Below, one piece after another: positions 32,822-44,018 of a stretch of DNA of 64,000 bases. Origin of the DNA: Scortum barcoo (lineage: Eukaryota; Chordata; Actinopteri; Centrarchiformes; Terapontidae); contig CM041539.1 of the NCBI GenBank assembly GCA_023238725.1, forward strand, positions 24,702,104-24,766,103, read 5' to 3'. Both the position numbers and the translations under genes were made by a program. The first letter of the stretch is position 1. Each line of letters starts with the position of its first letter. The notes below the pieces were generated by a model, which was not told where the DNA came from, did not search any database, and worked only from the letters and a program-made list of their open reading frames with translations.

Positions 32822-33379
32822 AATATATGTGTAATTATTATAGTGTATATGTATATACTCTATTCTAATTATATGAAAACAATTGTGTAACTTTGCCTTT
32901 ATTGGCTGTCTGTCATGGTTTCTCTCAGCTTGTGTCAGAACTCATAAAACACTCCCTTCCTTAATTACCTCACGAAAACAAATGACCAATGCTTTGTCTT
33001 TAGTATTGGCAGGTCTATACTGCTGCTGGATGAACCTGAGGTGCAATATGGCTCTTCTCTTTGTTTTCTGTGTATTAATTTGCTTTTAATGTGAAATGAT
33101 TCAAAGACAAAAGGTGAATAATTGTCCTCCTAATTGATGCCTTAAATCTGACCTGGATTTTATCTGGATACTAGACATGTGAAAATCTAAATTCTGCCTT
33201 TGAACTGAGGCTACCATCTTCTCCCACATATACCTACCGTCTATGACTGACATACTTGTACTTAGACCACAAGTTCCATCCACTCATGAAGAACACTCCT
33301 TTTTGGAACCCTCAGCTGCATCTCAGCTGGTTTTTCCTTGAGGGTACCTTGAGTTAAAATCACTTTGGAAACCGTCAGT
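32822..33379. other. Spacer
   Basis: No recognised gene or repeat. Confidence 0.5.
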
Positions 33380-33700
33380 CACCTCACAATTCGATTACGA
33401 TTCACAGGGTCATGATTCGATTATTAAACCATTCTTGATGCATCTCAATTTCAGATTTCTGTACATGGTTTATTTTTCCTCATCAATATAAACAAGCCCA
33501 GACATCTGCTTTAAAAAAAAAAAAGCTGGCGGTGGTTTTATTTATTTTGTTGCTTGCAGCTGTTCTGCCATCTGTGCAGTAAACATGGTGCACGTTTTAT
33601 GTAGCAGTAGCTCCAAACTCAGAAAATGGCAGTATGTTGAATTATTCAGCAAAGTATTGTGATGCATTGATAATTTCCCCCACCCCCAATGTGCACGGAT
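33380..33700 (+). repeat. Probable non-autonomous DNA element remnant (GATTCGATT-type)
   Basis: CACAATTCGATTACGATTCA then GGGTCATGATTCGATTAT and TTGATGCATCTCAATTTC on the left, and GTGATGCATTGATAATTTCC near 33659-33678. These repeated GATTCGATT and TGATGCAT words resemble a common fish element, probably hAT-like. Terminal repeats and target duplications were not found. Confidence 0.45.
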
Positions 33701-35789
33701 CCCAAGATGAAGTATAAACCTATACACTTAAATTTTAACTTCTTTTTGACGTGTTGCTATATTTTTAAATTAGAAAACAACTAAATAGACACTTTGATTG
33801 CAGAATGAAACTATGTAAAACAGTGGTCCTAAAGCCAGTAAACATGTATGACTGGCTTCCAAAGTTCCTCCTAGGAAACCAAACAAACCAACAACAGTAT
33901 AGTTACAGAGATGGAGCACATGTTGAAGTCTCAGGGCTAAATAACAGCATACTGCAGAGGTAGGGCCTCCGCCTTATGGGCAGACACAAACGGTGTAAAC
34001 TACAACAGCAGTAATGAGTTAAATCTGTGTTTACTTATGGAATTATTAACCCTCAGTTACGAACAGGGGAAGTTTACTTTATCAAGGATCTTCAGGACAA
34101 AACGTGATTGAGGCTAATAATCTTGCCTTTCGTTCAGGCATTATGTAGCTAAACCTATAACTGATCTTTACTCTCCTCTAAAATCTATAGTCTGTGTTCT
34201 CTCTACTTAAATCTTAGTCCAGTTACTTTCTGGTGCTAAGATCACATTACGTGACTGTCAGAGTGTACATGAGGCAGCATTCTTTCCTCTATTTTTTGTT
34301 TTAGTTTTACCAAATTTTTGGGTTCACATGAAATTACTTCTCATGATGGACCTGCTATCTAATTAAACAAACACAAATTGTAATGAATACAGCCCTGGCT
34401 GTTAATACAGCCCATGTAGAATCATGTTTTGTACAACCAGTTATTTTAAAGTACGAATATCCTTATACCATTGGTTCAAAGACATGAGTACTTATTGGTA
34501 AATTCATATATGATAGATGCACAAATAGAAGCTATATCATTACATATACATTACCTTACATCATAACCACAACATCTGGCCTATTCTTATTAAGTGTCTC
34601 TCTCTCGTAATATGTTTACAGGTTGGTATGTGCCAGTTTAAACAAACACAATTAGTAATCTAGTCCCAATGAGACTCTAGCTACCTCATGTAAAATCACT
34701 CTTTGCTCTTCTGTCTGACTGTATAAGCAGGATAGAATAGAAACAGCCACACTGTAAATGGATGCTCCCTCTGTGGTTTAGTCAATAGTGTTTTGACTAG
34801 TCGTACACTAAGTAATGTTTATATATTCATAACTCACTCATCCTTCATTCGTATGTGTGTTTAAAACTAGTGCTGATGGAGATCACCTTAATAACAGTCA
34901 AATAGCAGACTTTAAGATAAATATGACTTTTACTTTGCAAGTTCAAAAGTAACTTTTCTCAAACACAACTCCTCTGTGAGTACTGGTAGACCAGGAGTCA
35001 TCTGTAAAATATATGCCACCTCCTAAAAAGGAAACCACCAGATCAATACATCTGTCAGTACTGGCCAACAATGAAACCGAGATAAAAGATTTTTGAGTTT
35101 ACCTTTTGAAAGAACATCATTCATTCAGGTTGTACAAATTCAAAGGCTCACTTTTGACATTAGTTGTTAGTTTCACAAATCCCATTACTGATTAACATGT
35201 GGAAACGGCCCAGCAACTCTGGAACTTTGTAGGTTAAGATTATTAATGATGTGCTTTTATCTTGTTTGTCAAACATACCATTTTCATTCATGTTGAGCAA
35301 ATATGTTCCCTTTTGAAGATAGACAACAATGTATTTTGTGATGTAGAGCTACATACACTACACACGTGGCAGTCAATTATCTGTTGCTTAACTTAGCCTT
35401 ATGACATTGACAGTTATGGAAAATTACAGCGCACTTACCAATACTGCCCGGTATACTTTGTGTGTGTGATGTCACACAGGCCTACACTAAGGTATTAATA
35501 TTAATGGTGGTGACAGTAAAATGTAGAAAGATGAAACGACACTGGGAAAGAAAAGGTTTAGGCCACAGGGAGATCTAGCCTTGGTAAATTTTTTATCAAG
35601 TATTAATAAAGTAATAGTTACAACTTAAATCCTTATTAATGTGATAGTTGGGTAACACTATAATTCGAAAAATATTGTGTAATTTGTAGTATGTATAATA
35701 TAATGTAAGCATATCAAATATGAATATAAACATATGCATATCAAAAAAACTTTGCTGTAAGTGGGATGATTTCTAACATTACATTTTCC
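33701..35789. other. Gene-free stretch
   Basis: About 2.1 kb of AT-rich sequence with no supported feature. Confidence 0.5.
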
Positions 35790-35797
35790 ACTGAGAT
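35790..35797. repeat. hAT target-site duplication (left)
   Basis: ACTGAGAT, identical to 36759-36766. Confidence 0.95.
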
Positions 35798-36758
35798 CAG
35801 AGCCGGCTGGCCCATTAGGCAAGTATAGGCAAATGCTAAGGGCGCCTGTGGCCTCCAGGGGGCGCCACAAAATCGGGAAAAAAATTTCACCTTTCAATAT
35901 AATTATATTAAAACTAGTTATTACTATTAACTCTTAAAATTGGAAAAGCTCACATAGATTCAAATGTAAAGCAATGGCCAATTAATATTACTACAAATGA
36001 AAATACCAAATAAGCCCCCCCTCCTCCGGCTGATGGTACCTGCTCACTCTCTGTGGGGGGAGGGGCCAATTTATTGATGTGACCAGAGAACTTTGTAAAC
36101 ATGTCAAAATGAGCTAAACTGTCACAGCACAGGGAAGAAAAAAAGAAAAGAAAGAGGTAAAGTAAAGATACAGTAATGAAATGAAGCATCAGTTATCTCA
36201 CAGTGTGCTGTTAAGTTGATAACTTGCTTCTGAGCGATTAGCCTCAACATGCTATGCTAATCAGTAAATAAGCAGTTTTATATTTCTGTAGCTGGGCGGC
36301 ATGGAGGCTCTTTACTGTTATGGATCATTTGTAAAGATTAAACCTACATTCAGTAGGTGTCTACATTGGCCTAATCTACACTTTTATTTGTTTTATTTAC
36401 ATCTGGCGTTTTTCCTGCTTATGTATAGTTATTGTGTGCAAACTGTGTGGTTATTCAAATTGTTGATGTTGACTGTTGTATTTATAATTTATTACTATTA
36501 TTATTATTTATTCACTTATTTACAGGATTTTTATTTTGTGGTAAGGGTATTTATATTGTATTTCAGATTTTTTTGTATTTATTTGTAATTTGTTAAGCAT
36601 GTAAATTGGGTGAAATGTCATCTTATAAATTAAAGACGATGGTAAAAACAATGCTATTCTGATTTCTTTTGTAAGCGTATGTAAATTGCAGATGGAGGTG
36701 GGCTTAATAGCCATATAAAATCTCGCCTAGGGCGCCACATTGTGTAGGGCCGGCTCTG
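35798..36758 (+). mobile_element. Non-autonomous hAT element (961 bp)
   Basis: Ends CAGAGCCGGC and GCCGGCTCTG are perfect 10-bp inverted repeats, flanked by the perfect 8-bp duplication ACTGAGAT. Near both ends are GGCGCC words (AAGGGCGCCTG and AGGGCGCCACA). The interior is AT-rich with two frames (35950-36189 minus, 36301-36588 plus) that carry no hAT transposase motif, so it depends on a transposase from elsewhere. The perfect duplication suggests a fairly young insertion. Confidence 0.95.
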
Positions 36759-36766
36759 ACTGAGAT
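36759..36766. repeat. hAT target-site duplication (right)
   Basis: ACTGAGAT, identical to 35790-35797. Confidence 0.95.
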
Positions 36767-37879
36767 AAATGTAATTTTGTTACGGACACCATAATTGTTT
36801 CACTCACTCTCTAGCCTTTTCCTAATGTTGGGACCTCACCATGTGGATGAACAACGAGACGCCTACATTAAAAAACACAAACACCTAAAGCACTGAAATG
36901 GTGCCAGAACCCCATCAGGCCTTGCAAATCTCACCTGAGTATAAAAGTTGGAGACCCTGTGACTTGGCCATGACATCACAAAAGAGACAGAAATAAAGAT
37001 TTTTGTGAATTTAATGGACCGCAGAGTGTTTGCTGCCACCATGCGTATAACCAGTAAACTGAGTGGTGAAAGCAACAGCCATTGTGCTTTTCCCAAGATA
37101 GTATGGATCCTCTTTCATCCTATCAGGAATATTAATCTTGTGTCAATCTTATGTCTACACTCCCATCAGGAGCAGAAATTTTGATTTATTTAGTACAAAA
37201 ATTCTAAGCATTTCTAATTTGGCTTCACTGTCACTTCTTAATATTCCACACAGTAGTCTCAGAGCAGCAAGGGCACTTGGGATTTCAGCAATGAGCCAAA
37301 GTCACTGTAGCCTGAAGTTTGTGTTTTGAATGATTATTTACTTAAAGCAATGGAACATGGTCTTTTACTGTTTCCCTTTTGATTGCAAGCATGTTGAAAC
37401 CTGTGGTTTTTCCCCGTCACTTTGATAGTGACAGTGAGATGATGGAAATATCCATCCTGGATTCTGATAATTAAATCAACCTGTAAAAACGTACAACTCT
37501 CTCTGTCACACTACAGGATGTGCCACAGCTAATCCTTCTCACATTTCAGTGAGAGAGAGTCATGCCTTTAATAGCTGTGTGTCCAGCTTAGCTTAGATGT
37601 AAACATAACTCTCAAAAATGATCTGGGCTTGGCCTTAGATGATAAATTGTTTAATAGTCAAGGGTCAATATAAGACATCATAGGAATGTATACATGTGAA
37701 ATCCCATTGTTAAACAGTCATTCTGTTTTTTATTCTATTACTTCTCTGAGTAAAGATAAATCTAAGTGGGGTAAGACAGAGACAGACTATATTTAATACT
37801 GCAGCAATGGTAGGATTGAGAAGAAAGTGGGCTTGCATATTTTATTAAATAAATAATATTATTGCATAATATTATTATG
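36767..37879. other. Gene-free stretch
   Basis: No supported gene or repeat. AT-rich towards the right edge. Confidence 0.5.
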
Positions 37880-38216
37880 TTATATATTATATGCAATTAT
37901 TAGTCAATTAATTGATTATTCGATTGACAGAAAGTTAATCTCCAGCTACTCTGAGGCATCAATATTTTAAAAAAAAATCTTAAATTCTTTCATTCCAGTT
38001 TCTTAAATGTGTGTAGTTCTTTGTTTTCTTAAGTACTCACAGTAAACTGAATATCTTTGGTTTGTGGACTGCTAACCAAGACAAAATAAGACACTTTAGG
38101 TTGAACCTGGGTATATAAAATGTATAAAATTTCCAATAGCCCAAAAGACTAATCGATTAATAGAAAAAAAAAAATCGACAGCTTAATTGATAATGAAAAC
38201 AATGGTTGCATCCCTA
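37880..38216 (+). repeat. hAT-like MITE remnant (TAGGGATGCAACC-type end)
   Basis: The right end reads GATAATGAAAACAATGGTTG then CATCCCTA (38209-38216), preceded by ACTAATCGATTAATAG and ATCGACAGCTTAATTG. On the other strand this gives TAGGGATGCAACC followed by ATCGATTA-type repeats, a very common fish hAT-like MITE pattern. The left side (TAGTCAATTAATTGATTATT) looks like the inner part of the opposite end; the outer left end is lost. Confidence 0.6.
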
Positions 38217-38700
38217 CATATAATAAACCAACATTATGGTGCAGCATGATCCAACACAAACAGTTGTAAACTGCCTTAATGCAGCCTAAAAGATCCAAAC
38301 AAACGTGTATTTGTTAATATTATGGTCTAACAACACAACAGCCTTGCAGTTTTTTGTAACAGTTTAACAGTCTAACCATCTACCAATACATATGCCAGTG
38401 TCAAAATTTATTTTAGCATTGTAGGAAGAAAAAACATGTAACATGAGATGTAACAAAATATCCATTCAGTTGTCATAATTTTGGCGCAACATTGGTCTCT
38501 CAATTCAGCATCTTTCAGTGACAACCACTATTCAGTAGTTTTACAAAAGACTGCAAAATTATTGGTTCTTCTTCTAAACTATAGTTTTTCCCTGCTTCAC
38601 TATTTTCAAATAGGTAATCATTTTATTCAGTTTTGGCCCAGAATATAGTAGAATATCTGCCTATGCCACAGAACATTCAGCATCCAAATCAGTGGTTGAC
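38217..38700. other. Spacer downstream of the exon remnant
   Basis: No recognised repeat. It lies 3' of the minus-strand last-exon-like block and may include its old 3' UTR. Confidence 0.4.
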
Positions 38701-39013
38701 TCATTCATACACTTTGTTCCTGAGCATCTGTACCTTGGCTGAGAGTCTGCTACCATCCAGTTGAAGGAAGAGCTTCTGAAGTACTTCAGAGAAGGCTTTC
38801 AGTTCCTGAGGATAACTGAGGTTCAGTGCATATATTACACCCATTAAGAGTGCACATGCAGATGTCTCCCAAGTCATGCAGAACTTCAACACCCTCGATC
38901 ACTATTCCAACATTGCCTGGTGGAGTGGTGGTATCACTTCCCTCAGCAGTGATGGTGTAGATGCCAAGGCTAACCTGTTCAAGCTCCTTCTCAACAGCTG
39001 TAGCATCAGAATC
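38701..39013 (-). pseudogene. Last-exon-like block of a fish multi-copy gene family (SAMD3-like?), frameshifted
   Basis: On the minus strand an acceptor-like CTTCTCTCCTATTAAAG precedes GATTCTGATGCT at 39013. The frame reads DSDATAVEKELEQVSLGIYT, then VGIVIEGVEVLHDLGD, and in a second frame ACALLMGVIYALNLSYPQEL, LQKLFLQLDGSRLSAKVQML and a stop at 38701-38703. Joined across a single-base-type shift near 38855-38865, this resembles the C-terminal domain of a large uncharacterised teleost family that I recall being named sterile alpha motif domain-containing 3-like. Function unknown. The frameshift argues for a pseudogene. The splice-site context argues against a processed retrocopy. Confidence 0.65.
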
Positions 39014-39131
39014 CTTTAATAGGAGAGAAGTAAATGACAAAAACAAACTGAAATCACAGATTCTGCAGAATTCCAAAGAGAAACTTTTGCATTTCAGGTT
39101 TCCCTTATATTATCATTTAATGAAAATAGCA

Positions 39132-39269
39132 TGGCCCTGCGACTGACTGGCGTCCAGTCCAGGGTGTACCCCTGCCTCTCGCCCAAAGATAGCTGGGACA
39201 GGCTCCAGCACCCCTGTGACCCTGTGTGTGCTCAGGATAAGCAGGTTAGAAGATGAATGAATGAATGAA
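39132..39269 (+). mobile_element. SINE fragment (3' part)
   Basis: GCCCTGCGACTGACTGGCGT, CCAGTCCAGGGTGTACCCC, AGCTGGGACAGGCTCCAGCA and AGGATAAGCAGGTTAGAA, followed by the (ATGA)n tail at 39252-39269. It is the same family as 40755-41109 but only the 3' half. It lies in the interval between the two exon-like blocks. Confidence 0.85.
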
Positions 39270-40126
39270 AATAGCATGGTGCTTCAAACAGTGCTATGTG
39301 TATAAAATAACAAGATAATGTAGTGATGGGTGATATTATCAAACTTTAAATATAATTTGATATTATTTAACAAACACAATAACACGTGCAATCTAATCTA
39401 ATCTTGTAAAACAGCTCTGCCATAAAATTAGACCTTTACTAAGCTTAGGTATTTTCAGTTTTTTAAACATTTCTGCATTAGGAAAACATGTTTTCCTAAT
39501 ATTTCGCCTTATGTGTGTTAATGAGGCACACACAACATTAGGAACACTTTTCAATATAATGCAGTCCAGACTAGGTGGAAATTTAGTTTTTAAATGTGAA
39601 CATCTACAAGCAACTTTTCAAATTTACCAACCAGACACTACTAACAGAGTCACAAAAAAATGAAAGTGTTTAAGCTTCATAAGTAGAAGGTATGGTAGAG
39701 TTGTTGTATTCACTTGTTGTTGTTATTGCAGAGGCAATAAATGCATGGTGAAAATATGCACCATACATACACACATACTCACTCCCCATTCCTATAAGCA
39801 TGTAAAATGGATGACATATCAACTGTGAAGATGCACATGTACACAATGGCAAATTTATCATCACATACACCTTGATGGTTATCTTGTCAAGCAAAGTTGC
39901 TTTCACCTTGTAGATGCCCACAAAGAGAAGCAAACTTTCTGTAGCTCACTCCAAATGTCAATACATATACTACTTAAACACAATTATCACAGTTTGATAC
40001 TCATTAGGGTGCATTCAAAGATGTGATTGGTTGAAGACTTGGTTTTTACTAGTCCCTATACCTATTAAAACAGACGAGTCAACATCAACTTATAATTCCA
40101 TGTTTTCTTCCAATAGCAAAACATAC
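39270..40126. other. Interval between exon-like blocks
   Basis: Probably old intron. A middle exon would be expected here for the family. The minus-strand frame 39670-39933 is a possible site but I could not match it to the family, so I do not call it. Confidence 0.35.
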
Positions 40127-40286
40127 CTTTGCAATTGGGGCTAAAGTTACTGTAATTTTCCTCCCTTCCTTCCTGCACTCCTTTCTTCTTAAACACTTTG
40201 ATGAGCTGAGCAGTGTGTTGGTCAAGGTATGCAAGGAACTTTGAGACAAGGGGGGCCGTAGTAATCCTCACAAATTCTGCTTCCAC
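40127..40286 (-). pseudogene. Internal-exon-like block of the same gene family
   Basis: On the minus strand an acceptor TTATTTTTTCAG directly precedes GTGGAAGCAGAATTTGTGAG (40286) and a strong donor AAAG/GTATGT follows at 40127-40126. The 160-bp exon reads VEAEFVRITTAPLVSKFLAY, LDQHTAQLIKVFKKKG, then VQEGREENYSNFSPNCK. The first part matches the EF-R-TT-PL-FL--LD-HT-L motif pattern I associate with the same teleost family as the 38701-39013 block. The last residues no longer fit the family pattern, perhaps because of a frame change. Upstream exons are not visible in this window. Confidence 0.62.
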
Positions 40287-40365
40287 CTGAAAAAATAATG
40301 CACACAAACAATATATTATTGGTGTCCGTTAAGTGGCTTTGCGCGTGTGCAGTCTGAACCGTCTT

Positions 40366-40432
40366 AAACCTTCTTCTTCTTTGGGGTTTTGCGGCGGCTG
40401 GAGTTACATTACTGCCACCTACTGGTTATTAT
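40366..40432 (+). repeat. Interspersed-repeat fragment (GGCGGCTGG ... GCCACCTACTGG type)
   Basis: TTCTTCTTCTTTGGGGTTTT then GCGGCGGCTGGAGTTACATT and ACTGCCACCTACTGG. This phrase is widespread in vertebrate repeats, but I cannot assign its family. Confidence 0.45.
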
Positions 40433-40754
40433 TTTTATATTCAAACAATACATTAATATTGTGTAAAGACAACGAGAGACACAATTACATAGACTTTATT
40501 AGAAAAACATATTTTAACTTAACAAATATATTTATTTTAAGTAAACTGAACATAAAAAATAATATAAAGGGCACAACCCACCTCATTCACTTTTTTGAGT
40601 GTGTGTGCCTGATAGCACAGCCATGTTCACTGCAGCTATTTTACACACAAAAACTATATGAAAACTAAAATCATACTACATTCACAATATTAAAATAAAT
40701 AGGTAATAAATAAAATAAAAAAGACATAGTTGAAATTATTGACTTTATGTTCTG

Positions 40755-41109
40755 TAATACTGTTGCCTTACAGCAGAGGGTCCTGGGTTCAATCCCAGGT
40801 TGAGGGAGGCCCTTCTGTGTGGAGTTTGCATGTTCTCCCTGTGCCTGCGTGGGTTCTCTCTGGGTACTCCAGCTTCCTCCCACAATCCAAAGACATGCAG
40901 GTTAGGTTAATTGACAACTCTAAATTGCCCCTAGGTGTGAATGTGAGTGCTGAGTGGTTGTCTGTCTTTCAATGTCAGCCCTGCAACTGACTAGCGTCCA
41001 GTCCAGGGTTTAGCTGGAACAGGCTCCAGCACCCTGCAATCCTGTGTGTGCTCAGGATAAGCAGGTTTAGAAAGATGGATGGATGGATGGATGGATGGAT
41101 GGATGGATG
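40755..41109 (+). mobile_element. tRNA-derived SINE with (GGAT)n tail
   Basis: Starts with a degraded tRNA-like head. The RNA polymerase III B box GGTTCAATCCC is at 40786-40796. The conserved body GTTTGCATGTTCTCCCTGTG, CTTCCTCCCACAATCCAAAG, TTAATTGACAACTCTAAATT and the 3' part shared with 39132-39269 follow. It ends in (GATG)n at 41074-41109. A box and 5' end are not clear. Non-coding; depends on LINE machinery. Confidence 0.85.
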
Positions 41110-41324
41110 TTCTGTAATTCTTTAATGCTATTTTATGTTTGCTTAGATTAGTTATTGCAACCAGAATATCCACATTTGGCAAAAAGGGTGGAGACTGAGC
41201 GGATATTGGAGTGCATTAGTAAGCAGGAACCAGAACATTCAAAATATGTAGCCTGTGGATCAGTAGTAGTGCTATGCTGCACTGTTATGTATTAGTTCCT
41301 GTTTTTGTCATGTTTCTGCGTTTG

Positions 41325-41552
41325 CACGTTCTCCCTATGCCTGCATGTACTCCGGCTTCCTCCCACAATCCAAAGACATGCAGGTTAATTGACTGGTTAC
41401 TCTAAATTGCCCATAGGTGTGAATATTAGTAGGAGAGGTCATCAGTCTCTCTATGTTAGCCCGGTGATTGACTGGCGACCAGCTCCCTGTACCCTGCTTC
41501 TCACCCAATGTTAGCTGGGAAAGGTTCTAGTAGTATAGATAATGGATGGATG
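41325..41552 (+). mobile_element. SINE fragment, same family, headless
   Basis: Body only: GTTTGCACGTTCTCCCTATG, CTTCCTCCCACAATCCAAAG, ACTCTAAATTGCCCATAGGT, GACTGGCGACCAG, ending AATGGATGGATG. The tRNA-like head is missing and several internal segments are shortened. Confidence 0.82.
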
Positions 41553-43196
41553 TACTCTTTAGGACTATTTCTTTGTCTGATGGCAGTTCCAATGAAAAAT
41601 GCTGACACTGTGTTCTGGGAGCTCATTATTTTAGCTCATTTAATTGTATCATCTCACATAAGAGAAACCTCCCTCCCACTGTCTTTTCATGACACAGATA
41701 GTTTTGCTTTGCTAAATTCAAACCATACGCCAAAGAATATGAAGCTAATTGAGTTTCATCTCTGATTAAGTCACCTACATTGTTACAATTTGTGCATAGT
41801 GGTTCAATTAAAGACTAATAACGATGAGGTGTGAAGCAACCTCCATTCTCATTATTTTCCCATGCTATTAGAAAATATTCAGTTTTGGCTAAAAAAAAGG
41901 CCATGAAACAGACATGTAGATGAAGAAATGGGGATTCTAATGACCAAAGACCTCCTATCTTGTATTGTGGGAAGTTAAAGATGGAAACCAGCTTTTCATG
42001 GACAGAGAACATGCCAGGTTTTCCAGATGTCGACCATTGCTGCACAGATTTATTGGATGAGTTGAGTGTCAAGAACATATGTGAAACATGCTTTTAGCCA
42101 GAGGGGCTTTCTGCAAAAGAAAGATCTAACACAAGACCACTTCTTAAACATGGATGGTGTGGTTGTTATTCTTTTGATATAGTGGGAATTCTGAGATCTT
42201 TTTGTAGTGCTTTTCCATTTTCTCATGTTAGTCTAGATTATCATAATCAGCCAAATGTTCTGTTTGTTGAATGGGCTGAGGTGTTAACACATATAAAATG
42301 CAGCAGGAATTAATATATGCAGTCAATTTCTCTCTTTAGCTGTAGCCATACTTTTCCTGTTACCTGTAATCAGCGGAATAAACAGCCCAGACAGTGGTGG
42401 TCAGTACACAGACACATTGTATGCTCTGGAGTGTCTAATTCAGAAACACAGAGAACACTGATGATATTATTGTCTTTACAACCTGTAAAATCACATTAGA
42501 ACAAGACATGTGTCTTGGAAGTAAGTATTGTGTATAATGTCTAACGTTTCAGTGTTAAGTGCACTTGATGTTGTGTGTCTACGTATATATACACTTCTGA
42601 TTCCTTCAGAGTGGTTAAGCAGTATTTCGAATACACCTGATTTTTCACTGTGCTTGGATTCTCTTCCAGATGGTCTGTGAAACCAATGAAACAGACAAAA
42701 CTGTGTCATTAAAGAATACACGGAAATACTTAATTAATTAAACGGACAACATGGATAATAGCTGGACCTCCATCACTGGACCATTATTAATGAAAGCACA
42801 CTGATACTGGAGTACCATCAATCACAGGCATGTATACATATGTCATGTTAAATGAACAACGTAAAAAGACTGAAGAACTTTGTGAAGAACCTCTAATCTA
42901 TAAAAAATAAGAATGGGATGTTTGTTTATTATTCAAGAGCTAATGAAATATCAAAGTTGAATATGCATTTATATATAAAATAAATAAATCATAGCTTGCA
43001 ATAACAGGAAATGTTGACGTACCTGACAGGCTGACCAGCTAACACCCTCTCCCCTGCTCTTTGCAATCCAGAGCAGAGATGCTAGTTACTCAATGAATTT
43101 AGGAATTCTATTTTAAAAGGGCTGTGTGCATAGCCTCCTGAGCAATGGAGCAAATGCTTCCTCATTATTCAGTTTGCAGAAGAAAAGTCACCCTAA
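41553..43196. other. Gene-free stretch
   Basis: No gene or repeat family recognised. Confidence 0.5.
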
Positions 43197-44017
43197 CCCT
43201 CTCACAGACCTGTAACTTCTTCTTTAAGAGGCTCCTCTGTCCTCCACTCGTTACCTGTATTAATGGCACCTGTTTGAACTCGTTATCAGTATAAAAGACA
43301 CCTGTCCACAACCTCAAACAGTCAGACTCCAAACTCCACTATGGCCAAGACCAAAGAGCTGTCAAAGGACACCAGAAACAAAATTGTAGACCTGCACCAG
43401 GCTGGGAAGACTGAATCTGCAATAGGTAAGCAGCTTGGTGTGAAGAAATCAACTGTGGGATCAATTATTAGAAAATGGAAGACATACAAGACCACTGATA
43501 ATCTCCCTCGATCTGGGGCTCCACGCAAGATCTCACCCCGTGGGGTCAAAATGATCACGAGAACGGTGAGCAAAAATCCCAGAACCACACAGGGGGACCT
43601 AGTGAATGACCTGCAGAGAGCTGGGACCAAAGTAACAAAGGCTACCATCAGTAACACACTACGCCGCCAGGGACTCAAATCCTGCAGTGCCAGACGTGTC
43701 CCCCTGCTTAAGCCAGTACATGTCCAGGCCCGTCTGAAGTTTGCTAGAGAGCATTTGGATGATCCAGAAGAGGATTGGGAGAATGTCATATGGTCAGATG
43801 AAACCAAAATAGAACTTTTTGGTAAAAACTCAACTTGTCGTGTTTGGAGGAGAAAGAATGCTGAGTTGCATCCAAAGAACACCATACCTACTGTGAAGCA
43901 TGGGGGTGGAAACATCATGCTTTGGGGCTGTTTTTCTGCAAAGGGACCAGGACGACTGATCCGTGTAAAGGAAAGAATGAATGGGGCCATGTATCATGAG
44001 ATTTTGAGTGAAAGATA
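43197..44017 (+). mobile_element. Tc1-like fragment without terminal repeats
   Basis: Begins at CTCTCACAGACCTGTAAC, inside the left terminal region of the family seen at 1306 and 24393, and stops after GATTTTGAGTGAAAG in mid-gene. Both termini are missing, so this piece cannot be mobilised. Flanking TA duplications are absent, which suggests breakage after insertion. Confidence 0.93.
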
Positions 44018-44018
44018 G
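43341..44018 (+). CDS. Tc1-like transposase N-terminal fragment, intact 225-codon frame
   Basis: ATG at 43341 corresponds to the transposase start in the other two copies. Residues about 7-50 form the first helix-turn-helix (IVDLHQAGKTESAIGKQLGV), a GRPR-like linker lies at 56-63 (PRSGAPRK), and the second HTH spans about 70-118. The first catalytic Asp is residue 153 (WSDETKIELFG). The block KHGGGNIMLWGCFSAKGPGR is at 187-206. The frame ends by running into foreign sequence (EILSER, stop 44016-44018). The second and third catalytic acids are lost, so it could bind terminal repeats but not cut. No promoter was identified. Probably a remnant, though its clean frame is notable. Confidence 0.7.
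   Translation: MAKTKELSKDTRNKIVDLHQAGKTESAIGKQLGVKKSTVGSIIRKWKTYKTTDNLPRSGAPRKISPRGVKMITRTVSKNPRTTQGDLVNDLQRAGTKVTKATISNTLRRQGLKSCSARRVPLLKPVHVQARLKFAREHLDDPEEDWENVIWSDETKIELFGKNSTCRVWRRKNAELHPKNTIPTVKHGGGNIMLWGCFSAKGPGRLIRVKERMNGAMYHEILSER

Noticed and set aside
39670..39933. Candidate middle exon of the gene-family remnant
   Set aside because: The translation could not be matched to the expected part of the family, and no convincing pair of splice sites was seen.
41074..41109. (GATG)n as an independent microsatellite or a CRISPR-like direct repeat
   Set aside because: It is the tail of the SINE; units are 4 bp with no spacers.
43322..43990. 222-codon minus-strand frame
   Set aside because: Exact antisense shadow of the Tc1 transposase fragment; same kind of shadow as at 24840-25604.
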